From Lepidostoma basale (Eukaryota > Arthropoda > Insecta > Trichoptera > Lepidostomatidae): a stretch of 64,000 nt of DNA. Position numbers and translations under genes: made by a program. Location: contig JAHDVF020001375.1 of assembly GCA_022606425.2 (NCBI GenBank), forward strand, positions 558,001-622,000, written 5' to 3'. The notes under the pieces are model-generated. The model did no database searches, had not been told where the DNA came from, and saw nothing but the letters and a program-made list of their open reading frames with translations. Of the stretch, positions 1 through 10,482 are shown piece after piece (the first letter of the stretch is position 1; each line of letters begins with the position of its first letter).

Positions 1-445
1 TTGGTTTTGGTAGTATATATTCTATTGGTTCTTTCTCTATACCGATATTGCTCTTTTTTTTATAACGATGGTGTTTCAGTCGTATATTCGTCGTGTATTC
101 TATTCTGAAATACTTATCTTGCCATCTTCAATATACTTACATCGTATCTTACATTGATTTAAATCTTTGGTGATTGCTTTAAACAAATGCAAATCATTCA
201 TGACAAAAAAAACCAACTGATGTTTTGTCAAAATTTTGATTCATTTATCGAAATGTTTAATTAAACAAAATTCTTTGTACTACATTCTCATAAATATTTG
301 ATTTTTTAGTAACTAATTTAAAAATTAAAAAAAAAATTCGTTTGGATTTTTCTTGACTTGTGAAACCTATATCATTTTTGATGAAAGTAATGAGTTCTTA
401 AAATAAATTATTAACAATACGTTAATGAATGTGTAATAAAATAGT
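1..445. other. AT-rich sequence, nothing recognised
   Basis: No coding frame, repeat family or RNA gene could be recognised. The stretch has many A and T runs. Confidence 0.6.
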
Positions 446-783
446 AATGAAACAAACAAAAACAAACAAAGCATCACGCCGTTTCCCCGCAGGGGTAGGC
501 AGATAGAATGAACCGCCACACTACTCTATCCTGGTACACCTCTCTAGCTTCCTTCACATTCATACAGCGAGTCATACACGCACGTTGATTCTTCCGACTT
601 CTAACATGACCAACCTTTATAATTTGATCAATTTGGTCATGCCATGTTTTCCTCGGTCTGCCTCGACCCCGTACTCCATTTACATCATTAACGTATACTT
701 TCTTAACCATTCTTTCTCCATCCATGCTCTCCATATGTCCGAACCAACGCAGCGATCCTTTCATAATTTTGTTCATAATATAA
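446..783 (-). mobile_element. Ln1 LINE, 3' fragment
   Basis: This is the 3' end of a non-LTR retrotransposon, read on the minus strand. The minus frame shows LRWFGHMESMDGERMVKKVY followed by a GRPRKTWHDQ motif and ends in a GETA-type terminus. This is the post-RT C-terminal segment of RTE-like LINE proteins, which act in target-primed reverse transcription. Only about 100 codons remain, so the copy is heavily 5'-truncated and dead. The 3' tail is a TTTG-type repeat (446-474), unlike the GTTA tail of most other copies here. The frame upstream of the LRWFGH motif is noise. Family identity is firm because at least a dozen copies recur in the window; the clade name (RTE-like) is an inference from the C-terminal motif. 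Confidence 0.8.
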
Positions 784-1312
784 TAGAGTAATAGTGTCGT
801 AAAAAACTGCAATATTTCAAATTTAATTATAATTACATATATTTTTATTTCACAGACAGACGTGTGTTTTTCAATAGGCCAAAAACAAAAGTATTCCACC
901 AGATCATCAGATTGCTGATTTTTTGTTTTCTGTTGGAGTTTTTTTTTTCAAGTACTTCCATTCAATATAAAAAATATTTTATTTCATTGTTCCTTGACCT
1001 TTAAAAAAAAGCACAAAAAAATATAGTCTTATGGATTTGTATCCAAATTTGCTCTACTTCTGGTATGTTCTAGTAGGTAAGCAAAGTTCTTTAAAAATCT
1101 TGCTGACTGTCGTTACCAGGCAGCAAGGAGGCGCTGCGTAGCTTACCGAACAAATATTTCATATCTGTTTGCTTTGATATAGTTTTACAACCAAAATCTA
1201 AACCGACACATTTAGGAATCTGACGCAAACTGCTATCACCTTCACACGAGGGCAATAAGTCAATATGCCGGTTTATTGGGATGTTGTAAATCACATCCCT
1301 GATAGATAAACG
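784..1312. other. AT-rich sequence, nothing recognised
   Basis: There is a 75-codon open frame on the minus strand at 1091-1318 with no recognisable motif. I do not call it a gene. Confidence 0.5.
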
Positions 1313-1760
1313 AAGCAAACACTATAGTAATACGAATTATATAAGCTAAAAGGGCAGTGCCAAGTATGGTAACACCGGGAAGTCTACAGCTATATCAAAG
1401 TCACATTTAAACTTTAAATTATTTTTATTACTTTCAATGTCATTTTTTGAACAGCATGAAGCAGAATTAATATATATTGTTTATATCGAATTACAGGTAT
1501 AAGTGTTTTTTAACATACAGAATCAGCACAAGCTTAGTTAATTAAAGCGAACACTATCGTAATAAGAATTTTGTAAACTAAAAGGGCACTGCAAAGTATG
1601 GTTAAACTAAAAAATCTAAACAGTGCAAGAGAAAAATATCATAGTTAACTCATGAATTTTCATTTAACTTTTAAGTCCATATTTTGAACATAATGAAATA
1701 GAAATTGTTACATTGTTCAGACCGAATTATATCGGAACATAAACTTAGTTACATTATTAC
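1313..1760. repeat. Diverged tandem duplication, about 220-bp unit
   Basis: Two adjacent units start at 1313 and about 1543. Each opens with a similar AACACTAT(A/C)GTAATA sequence followed by CTAAAAGGGCA and ends in a similar AAGCTTAGTTA or AAACTTAGTTA stretch. Many differences show it is old. No coding content was seen. Confidence 0.65.
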
Positions 1761-2020
1761 TGCTTGAACAATGAAAAAAAAACTCTGTAGTAAATATTGA
1801 CTGTTATTATAATTAAAACTTACTTATGCGTTAAGTTTTACATTGTTTTTATCAGTTACATGTGTTGTCTTGCAAGGAATTTTTCCCAAGATTAATTACT
1901 TATAGATCGGGGTTGATGATTTTGAATGCCAAAATGATTTTACTAAAATCAATTGATGGAAGTTCATTTTAAATAATAATTAAATATAACGATGTTTTTC
2001 AACTACTTCCGCTTTTGCCT

Positions 2021-2073
2021 TTATTTCGACAGCGACCGGTTTCGCCAGGCTCGCTGGCAGCGACAGACTGATC
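2021..2073 (-). ncRNA. Pb hammerhead-like unit (left half of a divergent pair)
   Basis: On the minus strand this reads CTGTCGC, one T, GCCAG, a loop, CTGGC, GAA, ACCGGT and C. It matches the plus-strand unit at 2216-2270 in inverted orientation. The core deviates from CTGANGA at two places, so cleavage activity is doubtful for this copy. Confidence 0.5.
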
Positions 2074-2084
2074 TTCAGGAGTTG

Positions 2085-2155
2085 ATTGTAACACCTGATG
2101 ATGCTTACATTTCAGAAGAAATATAATTAATTGTGATATTCTATAACAGTGTTTT
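2085..2155 (+). repeat. Degraded Pa remnant
   Basis: A CTGATGA core lies at 2095-2101. Stem II and stem III are lost, but the downstream TATAATTAATTGTGATATT sequence matches the 3' flank of the better Pa copies at 14577 and 30787. It sits between the two Pb units. Confidence 0.5.
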
Positions 2156-2215
2156 AATTAAGCAGTTATTAAGAAAATCAAATGATTAAACTGAAATCCC
2201 TTGATGGACTTGACT

Positions 2216-2275
2216 GGACCAGTCTGTCGATGCCAGCGAGCCTGGCGAAACCGGTCGCTGTTGAAATAAAGACAA
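2216..2275 (+). ncRNA. Pb hammerhead-like unit, good stem structure
   Basis: The layout is that of a type I hammerhead self-cleaving RNA with minimal stem III, a kind known from the terminal repeats of Penelope-like retroelements. Stem I is CAGT with GCTG (four pairs, one wobble). The core is CTGTCGA (2224-2230), followed by an extra T, stem II GCCAG (2232-2236) with CTGGC (2242-2246), GAA (2247-2249), the self-complementary ACCGGT (2250-2255) and the predicted cleavage-site C (2256). The core has T where A6 is expected, so this copy may be inactive. A minimal palindromic stem III would favour pairing between two RNA copies. The fold is seen in the sequence; ribozyme function is inferred. Confidence 0.55.
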
Positions 2276-3199
2276 ATGTGGAATTAATTATAGAAAAGAA
2301 CATCATTTTATTGAATTATTATATTTAATAATTTCACACCACAAATTAAGTACTTCATACGAAAGTATAAAAATGATGAGTTTTCTGTGAAAGGTTTTGT
2401 TGTACTTAGATAATACTTGGAGGTTTTTATTTTTTTTATTATCAAAGAAAATTATGTGCTGTGAAATTATATTTCGAGAAAAAATGCGTAGTGCAGATAT
2501 TCTTTCGGGCATAATTTAAAAACTCCGAAAGAAGCGCGACACAAATTACGCCGCCATTAAACTCAACTAAACGCGAAAATTGTTTAAACTTTCCCCCTGT
2601 CCCGGAGGCACACTTGTTGTTCTCCCACAGAACTTGAACAAACTTGGACAATAACACCTCCTTACACGCCGAGACAGGTTCATTATTGCCATTGTTATGG
2701 CGAGGACAGGGCCGGCCCTAGAGCTGTTTGCACCCAGATTGGAATTGTTTACCTTTTAATATCACAAAACAAAAATTAAAAAAAAAATTGTGTAGATGTT
2801 TACCGTTAGTAAAAAAGTGACGTTTCAGAATGGATTTAGTAATATTCTAATTTAGTATTAATAAAATAATAGCTGATATATTTTTTAAAACAGCCTAATC
2901 TCATTGTTCACGAAGAATAAACTGCATGGGTATGATATAATTTCAATATATTTTTTTATGAATTAAAACTCACATTTTTTATCAGTTTAGAATTTTGTTG
3001 TGTGTTTTAATTCATAATATCATTTCAAAATCTCACAGTTGTAATGTCTTTAGTTTATAAAATATTGATTTCAATATGCCATGAATTAAATCAAAGGGTG
3101 TTATCGAAGTATTGTGCTCCTGGATCCTGGTTCTGTCGCCTAGGAACTATCTTATACAATAGGTCGTTTCAACTCAATTACTGCGTAAACTTTGTTTTT
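2276..3199. other. No gene recognised; short GC-richer block
   Basis: The stretch is mostly AT-rich. Positions 2510-2720 are less AT-rich and have no repeat counterpart in the window, so they could be ordinary unique intergenic DNA. No coding frame was supported. Confidence 0.5.
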
Positions 3200-3365
3200 A
3201 GCTATTATATTGATTCTCATGACATGTGATAGGCCTTTCGCCATTTTATTGTCACGTGAATTCTACACCAAACCATAGACAGTGTGAAAATCATAATGCC
3301 ATCGCCGGGAATCGAGCCCGTAGCCTTCGGTGTGGTAGTCGTGTAGCACTTGCCATTCTGAAACA
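3200..3365 (-). mobile_element. tRNA-derived SINE copy
   Basis: On the minus strand a tRNA-like part with a B-box-like GGCTCGATTCCCGG (3306-3321 region) is followed by a shared body containing CACACTGTCT and AATAAAATGGCG, then ATCAATATAATAG at the 3' side. The copy at 18815-18960 shares these blocks in the same order, and 58345-58440 shares the tRNA-like part. SINEs of this kind are transcribed by RNA polymerase III and moved by LINE machinery. Diverged and probably inactive. Confidence 0.6.
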
Positions 3366-3595
3366 AAGGTCTTTTTATATAATTTGTATACAACACTCAG
3401 TTTTTAAACAAATTAAAATTAAATATCAAACATGTTTCGGAATACCCAGCCCTTCTTCAGCGATAATATATAGATATTTTAAATAATAAAATTGTTTACA
3501 AACATGGTCAGTTTTGACAGATAACAGACAAAAAAAAAATAAAAAAATAAAACATCTACAACACAAATTACGGCGAACATAGAAGGTCTTTTTGA
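3366..3595 (-). mobile_element. Pg repeat with hammerhead-like core
   Basis: The minus strand runs from a block with TTTGTGTTGTAGATG (right end) through TCAAAACTGACCA to a core at 3429-3460: CTGAAGA, an extra A, GGGC..., GAA and ACATGT. The plus-strand copy at 28870-29095 has the same order of blocks, and partial copies lie at 16625-16760 and 34600-34730. I read it as a Penelope-like terminal fragment, by analogy with Pc, which follows a Penelope reading frame. Confidence 0.5.
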
Positions 3596-3983
3596 TTAAT
3601 AAATGTATTTTTTTTTAATAAATTTTACATACACACACTTTTATGTTATTTTTCAAACTCTGGTAAACTTTTAGCTACGCGAAGGAGGCTCAGGCAGCTG
3701 CTTCGAACGGAGTAACCTAACCCCGGCCCTGTGGGCGATTGCCGTATTATATTCCCGCTAGAAGATTTACGCGTGAACTCGCGGGGCTTGCGCTCACCGT
3801 CTTCCTTATATCAAAATAACTGTTATTGTGCGCTAATAAAACGCCACATTACATGGTATAAGCGATGTAATTTAAGTTATATTTGTTGCGAATACTAAAT
3901 CTCATAAATCACTCGAATGATGTCACATTATCACTCAAAAACATTTTATAGCAAGTTTTATATGCAAAAAAATACTAATCATC
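3596..3983. other. No gene recognised
   Basis: The part from 3660 to 3800 is relatively GC-rich and single-copy within the window. No reading frame or repeat was identified. Confidence 0.5.
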
Positions 3984-4216
3984 ATGCCGTCTTTCCGAAG
4001 GGGTAGGCAGATAGAATGGATCGCCACATTTCTCTATCCTGACGGATTTCTCCTAATTCCTCCACTAATACAAGCACGCATGTCGATTTCTCCGACTTCT
4101 CACGTGGCCGACATTGAAAATTAAATTGATTCGATCATGCCACGTTTTCCTCTGCCTTTCTCTATTTCTTGTTCCGTATACATCGTTAAAATAGCATATT
4201 ATTTCTGTACCATTAG
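3984..4216 (-). mobile_element. Ln1 LINE, degraded 3' fragment
   Basis: The plus strand shows CATGCCGTCTTTCCGAAGGG and GGTAGGCAGATAGAATGGA, the complement of the Ln1 3' end. The match continues to the KTWHDQ-equivalent region near 4140 and is lost by about 4216. Frameshifts and substitutions leave no long frame. Confidence 0.7.
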
Positions 4217-4424
4217 TGCATATTTATATAATTATGAGGATCGTTGAAATAATGGTATTATTGAGTAAAAATAACATATATTTAAAAAAGGGCTGCGTAA
4301 TTTCGTTATTATTATAATTATTGTATTATTGTATTTTAAAATCGAAGAATATTATTCGAAAATCTCTACAATTATTTTGTTTACTAAAAATGCATTTTTT
4401 CAGTAAGTCATTTTAAACCATTAC

Positions 4425-4680
4425 GCTGTTCCTCCGAAGGGTAAAGCAGAATGGATAGACCTCCGCCTGCTTAAATCCCAAGATATTAACTTTTATCTAT
4501 GATCCATTTGTTCTTTGTGCCCATAGCGTTTTAGTCTCATCATTATTTTTTTGGATAATGCAGTTACATGACTTATATTTTCCTTATTCTTCTTCTCGCA
4601 TACCTTCCTAAATTCTAATTTTCGAAACATTCTTCTTAGTGATCTTATTTCTGCGGAATTTATGGTAGTTTTATCGTTTA
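4425..4680 (-). mobile_element. Very degraded LINE-like fragment
   Basis: The left end resembles the complement of an Ln1 3' end (TTACGCTGTTCCTCCGAAGG, near 4427). The right part (4630-4680) resembles the complement of the Ln1 region encoding the RSLRRM motif. The middle is not alignable by eye. Confidence 0.35.
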
Positions 4681-5469
4681 TACCAAATGTTAAAAAAACG
4701 AGATGTTCAAACTTTCAAGAAAATGTTTGTTGAAGTAATTAATAGAAAATTCCGCATATACTTTAGTAAATAATCGTACACATTTGAATACTAACATTAA
4801 AAATATTATAAAAATGAAAGAAAAAAAGTCCATGTGTTCGATGTTGCCAAATTGTATTAAGGCCACAAATAATAGAAACAAAATATAAGTATACGCAACC
4901 CTCCCAAAAGTGTAATGTCACCATCATCGCATCCACTAAGCCACCATCCAAAGGTATTTGTTCGCGGCCCTAAAACAAATTCACAATATCCGCCTCTCAA
5001 AAGGGTCGCCGCGTCACCCCTTCTTGTTTCAGTTATCAATTGCCACAGTGTTTAGGCCACACGGGGGTGGTAGCCCTAGCGCGTGGAGGGTGCAGCTTGG
5101 GGTGAGTTTAGGGTTGTCACAAATATAATAATAAATTGTAGATCGTATAATCACTAAACAATTTAAATGCAGTGAGATTATATCGTTTAATTAGCTAACA
5201 ACGTTTTTAAATTTGAAGTAAAAGTTAAAATTAAATATTTTAGAACCGGTATTAGTGAGATGATTATTATGTTGCAAACTTAAAATGAGAATCTGGGAAA
5301 CATTATTAATTAATATAATTGTCCAATTTAAATAAATACTCGTACGTATTAAAACGTTCACTTAACAACTAAATAGTTTACTTTGGTTAATGAAATTTCT
5401 TGAAAGAAGTCAATTATAAATTGACATATTAATTAATGAAAAAAAAATTAAACAATATATTATACCGAA
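4681..5469. other. No gene recognised
   Basis: Three overlapping short minus-strand frames (4690-5039) lack recognisable motifs. Positions 5040-5110 form a small GC-rich block. Confidence 0.5.
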
Positions 5470-5975
5470 GTACGTGAACAAGTCAGTAAAGCCTCTGCCG
5501 TGTCAGGATGCCTGAAGAATCTGGTATGGAAAAACAAGCACATGCGTATCGACAGCAAGATCAGAATATACAAAACATGCGTGCGACCCATCATGACGTA
5601 CGCTGTAGAGACGCGGGCTGACACTGTGCGAACCAAGGGACTACTTAGAACATCGGAGATGAAGGTCCTAAGATCAATTACTGGAAAAACCCTCCGAGAT
5701 CGTGTCCGCAACGCAGACATAAGGAAAACCTGCGAAATAGAGGATATCGTTCAGTGGAGTAGATCCAGAAGAAGATACTGGAGGGACCATGTAGCCCGAA
5801 TGGATGGTGACAGACTCGCATATACAGCCGCCTATGAAATCCCTTCCGGACACCGCCCACCTGGAAGACCGCCTAAGAGATGGAGGGACAGCTGGATCTC
5901 ATCATCCGACGAGATATGATCTCTGTGTCACAGATCGTCAGATCTATCAAAAGAAGAAGAAGAAGAAGAAGAATA
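5470..5975 (+). mobile_element. Ln2 LINE, C-terminal fragment with AAG tail
   Basis: The frame at 5473-5919 encodes the region after the RT palm of an RTE-like LINE protein. It shows KIRIYKTCVRPIMTYAVETR, then EMKVLRSITGKTLRDRVRN, WRDHVARMD and the proline-rich GHRPPGRPPKRWRDSW, and ends at a TGA near 5917. The 3' UTR is short and finishes in an AAG microsatellite (5950-5973). This is one of the better preserved LINE tails in the window, but it lacks the RT and endonuclease parts. Confidence 0.8.
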
Positions 5976-6414
5976 TATTAATATTGTGAATTGTAATACA
6001 TATTTGTACATAATAAAGAAAATTTAAGAATGACAAATTCTTTAATTTTATGAAGCTAAGTTAAAAAACTACATATGAAGTATATAACATTAAATTGATG
6101 AATTTTGGATTCACTTTGTGATCACATAAAAAAAAAAAGTTTCTAAGTGGATTTCAAGTTTATGTTATGAAATTCTGGTTTTTAATAAATATTCACAAAT
6201 ACAAATTTTATTCAACCATTCTTCCTTTCGATCAAAAATCATATTTATATATTTTCATTAGGAGTAATGTTTTTTTTGGATAATTCGAATAACATTATGT
6301 ATTATGGTTATTATCATGATTTTGACAATTTAACATGAATTAATAAAATATGATACAATATTTAATATATTTTAAAAACATTTTGTAACGCCTTTAGATT
6401 ATTTAACTAACTTA
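5976..6414. other. AT-rich sequence, nothing recognised
   Basis: Very AT-rich with homopolymer runs; no features supported. Confidence 0.6.
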
Positions 6415-6505
6415 ACGTCCTTCTCTTTTCACCCTCGCGGGAGACGCGATGTGATGGGTTGTGAACCTTATCGCCACCGATAGGCATCTCCCGCGCACAC
6501 TTAAA
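6415..6505 (-). mobile_element. LINE-tailed SINE-like element, internally deleted copy
   Basis: On the minus strand it reads GCGGGAGATGCCTATCGGTG, then GGTTCACAACCCATCACATC, CTCCCGCGAGGG, and ends directly in a GTTAAGTTAGTTA tail. Compared with the copies at 7499-7665 and 50325-50465 it lacks the segment shared with the Ln1 3' end. Confidence 0.55.
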
Positions 6506-6539
6506 ACTAATTATTTCAAATTAGATGTAACTTGATGCT

Positions 6540-6606
6540 TCTTCTTGTCCTGTCACACTTCCGTGGTGCATAGGGCCTCAGAGAACCTTCTCACTTGATT
6601 ACGCCA
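6540..6606 (-). mobile_element. Short LINE-like tail (CTT-tail family)
   Basis: The sequence CTTCTTCTTGTCCTGTCACAC, followed by TCCGTGGTGCATAGGGCCTCA, is shared with a longer copy at 9498-9725. A CTT repeat at the left edge is the complement of an AAG tail. Confidence 0.5.
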
Positions 6607-6856
6607 CGAAATAAAATAGAGTATTTTTGGCACCCTGAATTGAGTGGCAACCCTGAATTGAGTAAAACATATCGCTCATTCATGTAAAAATGAACGGGCT
6701 TATTCCACTGTTTATAGAACAATAAGGACAATGATTAACCCCCTCAAATTGTTCAATTCGAATGCAATATTTGAAAAAAACTTTTTTTTGCACATTGAAG
6801 CATGTTACTAAATTAAATATACAATATCTATGGCATTTTTGTAAAAAGGTAAAAAA
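6607..6856. other. No gene recognised
   Basis: A short direct repeat of CCTGAATTGAGT(A/G) occurs near 6636 and 6653; otherwise nothing notable. Confidence 0.4.
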
Positions 6857-7235
6857 ATAACTAACTAACTAACTATCACGCCGTCTCTCCGAAGGGGTAG
6901 GCAGAAAGAATGGACTGCCACACTTTTCTTTCCTGACATATTTCACATTCACACTTCGTGTCATGCACGCGCGTCGATTTCTCTGACTCCTCACATGGCC
7001 GATATTCAATATTTGATTTACTTGATTGTGCCATGTTTTCCTCGGTCTTCGTCTATTTCTGGTTACATTTACATCGTTAACATATAATTTTTTTACCATT
7101 CTTTCTTCATTCATTCTTTCCATATGTCCAAACCATCATAATGATCCTTTCATTATTTTGTTCATAAAACCATCATTCGTACCGCATTCACTTCTTATAT
7201 TTTCATTCGACACTCCATCATACATTCGATATTCG
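6857..7235 (-). mobile_element. Ln1 LINE, 3' fragment
   Basis: The minus frame gives MERMNEERMVKKLYVNDVNV and then the RRPRKTWHNQ motif. The segment encoding MNKIMKGSLRWF follows upstream (7140-7180). The tail is a clear GTTA repeat, seen as AACTAACTAACTAACTA at 6859-6877. A small deletion disrupts the frame near 6935. Confidence 0.8.
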
Positions 7236-7300
7236 ACATGTTTTATTTTTCATCATCATAGGTTGTTTTCATTAAGTGGGTCTTCGTCTTCATCATATCA

Positions 7301-7495
7301 ATGACAATTCGGTCAAATAACGTCTGTCTAGAGGATCGCCAGCTGGACCTCCAAACCAAATCCTCCTCTGTGCATCTCACAGGAGAACATGGATTGCTAC
7401 ATGCCACAGATACAAAGTGTCGTACCTACTGCCCTAACGAATTCCCCATATCCCCGTATTGTCCTCTTATCAACCAACGCGTGTACAACGTATAA
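7301..7495 (+). repeat. Dispersed repeat, related to 7795-7930
   Basis: Shares with 7795-7930 a GCCACAGA block, then a CTGCCCTAA-type and CCCCATAT-type block, then ATC(T/A)ACCAACGCG in the same order. The pair is diverged. The function is unknown; it could be part of an unclassified transposon. Confidence 0.4.
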
Positions 7496-7498
7496 TAT

Positions 7499-7665
7499 TG
7501 TAACTAACTAACTAACGTACCATCGCGCCGTCTCCCCGGAGCGGTTGGCAGAAAGAATGGACTGCCACACTTAAACCGATGCGGCACTCCATCCTTCCCT
7601 GTTCGCCCCCGCGGGAGATGCGGTGTGATGGGTTTGCAAACCTCATCGCCACCAATAGGCATATC
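7499..7665 (-). mobile_element. LINE-tailed SINE-like element
   Basis: The left 75 bp is the complement of the Ln1 3' end, including the GTTA tail, the GGCG(C/T)GATGG box and the AGTGTGGCAGTCCATTCTTT box. It then switches to a non-Ln1 body (GCATCGGTTTAAG, GCGGGGGCGAACAGGGAAGG, GGTGGCGATGAGG). The same body joined to the same Ln1 tail recurs at 50325-50465. A short element sharing only its 3' end with a LINE is the usual form of a SINE mobilised by that LINE. Confidence 0.65.
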
Positions 7666-7794
7666 CCAATATATACCATTATAGTGGTTCAATTTAGATT
7701 TTTTTCTTTCTCTAGTATTTAATAATAATTTTTCTAATACCTCCTGTCTCTGTAAAATGAAATATAATGCACTTTCAGTCTATTAATTTGCAAA

Positions 7795-7930
7795 ATCTGG
7801 TAACGGAGTCATGGAGCCGCCACAGAAGCGGAACGACTACATTTCTGAATCATCAGAATTGCCCTGAAGGATACCCCATCTCACTATGTTGTTCATGGAT
7901 CTACCAACGCGCATGCGCATTTCTTTCAGG
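7795..7930 (+). repeat. Dispersed repeat, second copy
   Basis: This is the partner of 7301-7495. The surrounding 106-codon frame (7767-8087) shows no recognised domain. Confidence 0.4.
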
Positions 7931-8814
7931 GTCCTCCAAGTTTTCATGTTCTGGCGGTAGGGTCTCCTTGGGTAACATCAAACTTAGGCATCCACAGCTT
8001 TATCTTAATTCATATTTTTTTAACCGACCTACCTTTGGGTTATTTTCGAAACGTGCAAAAAAAAAGGTTTTTGTTAATGAAATTTAATTATATATAAAAA
8101 TTATTTTTTTTAAATTACGAAACGCCAAATAATCGGCCGCACACTTCATCTGGCCCTTGTAAAACTATCATATTTATAAAGACTTGAACTCAGCGTGAAC
8201 AGAGTGTTGTTGGCACACGCGCGTATCCCTAAGAGTTAGTACATTTTAGGTATTTTACTTTTTCTCAAGCGCGTACGTGATACGGGATAGCGCAGAATGG
8301 TACAGTCACAGTGAACGTATCACGTACTTTCAAATACGTAGGGTGGTAATTTCAATAGACCGATGCTGTGGTGAAATGCAATAAAAAAAATCTTCTTGAT
8401 TTAAAGCTTGAAACACAGAGGTACTTATAAAGCGAATGCCTGGAGTCATTCTAGATTCCTTGGTAAATCAGCTTGTATTCGAGATAGTTAGCTAAATGTA
8501 AACAAAGCAGATTTTAATTCTGGCTAGTTATGTAATTCGTCAGTTAAATTGACTGATGCTCCCCTCCACACCGCGCTGAGTCACATTCGTGTTTTCCGTG
8601 ATGTGTTGTTTTTTATCCGTATTTTCGAACGAGAGATTTTTATCTAAATTTTGTTTAATTTGCTCCTCACGCCGAGCTTTCGTAAAGCCCGCATCCCAAC
8701 AAATGTCGTGCGAGTCACTCACTCGCCACCGAGTTGGGTACAGTCGGCGCATTTAGGAGATATGTTGCTTTTAATAATAAAAGTTTTTAAACAAATGTGT
8801 TCTATTATTATTCT
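7931..8814. other. No gene recognised
   Basis: Moderate-GC, apparently single-copy sequence. No splice-supported exon was identified. Confidence 0.5.
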
Positions 8815-9110
8815 TCTTCTTCTTCCTCAGCCTATTCCCGTCCACTCCTGGACAAAGGCCTCCTCCATTTGCTTCCATGTCATTCTGTCCTGTGCAGACT
8901 GCATCCAGGTTATTCCGAAGTGTCTGTTCTCCTTCCACCGTAGTTGCGGTCGCCCTGCACTTCTCTTCGCCGTCCACGGTCTCCAAGTCAGCAGTCTTCT
9001 TGTCCATTTTTCATCTGAGCTTCTGCTTCATTGCCATTTTAGAGTCGCCACCCGGTGGATGATGTCAGTGATCTTTTTTTCTCTCACCGTATCGTTTCTG
9101 ACGTATTCTA
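8815..9110 (-). mobile_element. Ln8 LINE, C-terminal fragment
   Basis: On the minus strand one frame ends WMQSAQDRMTWKQMEEAFVQ then EWTGIG and a stop whose complement is at 8827-8829. This is the conserved C-terminal signature of HmRTE-type LINE proteins, usually written as QDR..W..(L/M)EAFVQ.W. The stop is followed by an AAG tail, seen as CTT repeats at 8810-8826. Upstream frames are shifted, so the copy is dead. Confidence 0.75.
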
Positions 9111-9497
9111 TTATTAAAAAATCGTAATTCAAATCTAACTTTACTTATTCTATCCAATCCAACTTTAATTACTTTATTTTTAAAACGGACACTATAAACA
9201 TACAAATGTATATTTTAATAGTTATTTTTTGTGAACGCATTGACTCAGGAACACAAAAACAGGAACGACGCTAAAAAGGTTGAAATCTACAGTATTGATC
9301 TCCGAAACGATTTTTCCCACCAGCATCACCAGTGCAGGTTGGTTTTGCATATTAAGAGATAAAACATTATGTCGTGACAGTTTGATAATTTCGTCAAATA
9401 CGAGAAATAAGAAAATTATGGTATATTGTATTTAAAACAATACATTCAACAGATAAAAATAGTAAAATGCCAATTTCTTAGTATACTTTATGTGTTT
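9111..9497. other. AT-rich sequence, nothing recognised
   Basis: No coding frame or repeat identified. Confidence 0.5.
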
Positions 9498-9725
9498 TCT
9501 TCTTTTTGTCTTGTCACACCTCCGTGGTTCATAGGACCTCAAGGAACCTTCTCCACCCGACTCTATCGCATACCTGATGCCCAATATCATCACAAGTGAG
9601 GCCTACTGCTTTAACCTCGTCCGGTAGGGCTCTTCTCCAGGTGGCTTTAGGTCTTCCTCGCTTCCTCTTTCCTCCCATAGAGGACCAGTCTATTGCGCCC
9701 TGAGCGACGCAGGCTGGGTTTCTAC
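9498..9725 (-). mobile_element. CTT-tail LINE-like fragment
   Basis: Longer copy of the 6540-6606 family: TGTCACACCTCCGTGGTTCA, then AGGAACCTTCTCCACC, then a GC-rich part containing GTCTTCCTCGCTTCCTCTTT. CTT runs at the left edge fit a minus-strand AAG tail. On the minus strand the GC-rich part encodes basic residues like the GRPRR region of other LINE C-termini; the exact family is not identified. Confidence 0.5.
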
Positions 9726-10229
9726 TTTATGTATGTATCTTATATATATTTAATGGCTACACAATACGAAGAATTGTGAAAAGATTGTTTAGAAATATAC
9801 TGTTTATATTATTATATATATTGGAACTATTGTAAAAAAACAGGTTAAGAATTATAAGCAGACATTTGTAAATCAACCATTATTTGGTGATGTACGAGTA
9901 TAAATGTCATTTCAAATTAGTTTTATAAATACCAAAATGATGAACGGTTGTTCGTTATATCTCCATATTATAAAATAAATATTAAAGAAGTGTATTTTTT
10001 CCGTCAAACTGAAATGTTCTCCCCGAAGAGCGCGACTGTACAAGGAATAAAGAAGCCACGGACTCTGCGGTCTCCAGTGCTGCAATTAAGTCAGTAATAA
10101 GCAAATTAATTAATCAGGGGAATGATTCAACGGAATCACTTCTGCCTATTAGGGACTCCCACCAGCTCTGTTTCGGGAGAAACGTCAAGGATTTTACACT
10201 CTAATTTATGAATCATTTATTTGTATCAA
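9726..10229. other. No gene recognised
   Basis: AT-rich in the first half, moderate GC near 10020-10200. Nothing supported. Confidence 0.5.
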
Positions 10230-10482
10230 GGCGGAATCGAAATTAACGATCAATTTTAATTGCCTACCGCGATTTAAAACAGAGCATATATGAAAACTTT
10301 TCTCTTGTAAGAAAGGAATCGTTCGAATCGAAATTAACGATCAATTCTAATTGCCTACAGCGATTAAGAAGCATAGTGAAGTGAATAAATTTTTAGATGT
10401 GTCTTTTCTCGTTCATATTGTGTCAGGATTTAAAACCGAGCCTATATGAAAACTTTTCTCTTGTAAGAAAGGAATCGTTCAC
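10230..10482. repeat. Tandem duplication, second unit longer
   Basis: A unit beginning GAATCGAAATTAACGATCAA and ending TTGTAAGAAAGGAATCGTTC occurs twice in a row, meeting near 10325. The second unit carries about 60 extra bp between GCGATT and TAAAAC. High similarity suggests a fairly recent duplication, with a later deletion in unit 1 or insertion in unit 2. Confidence 0.8.
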
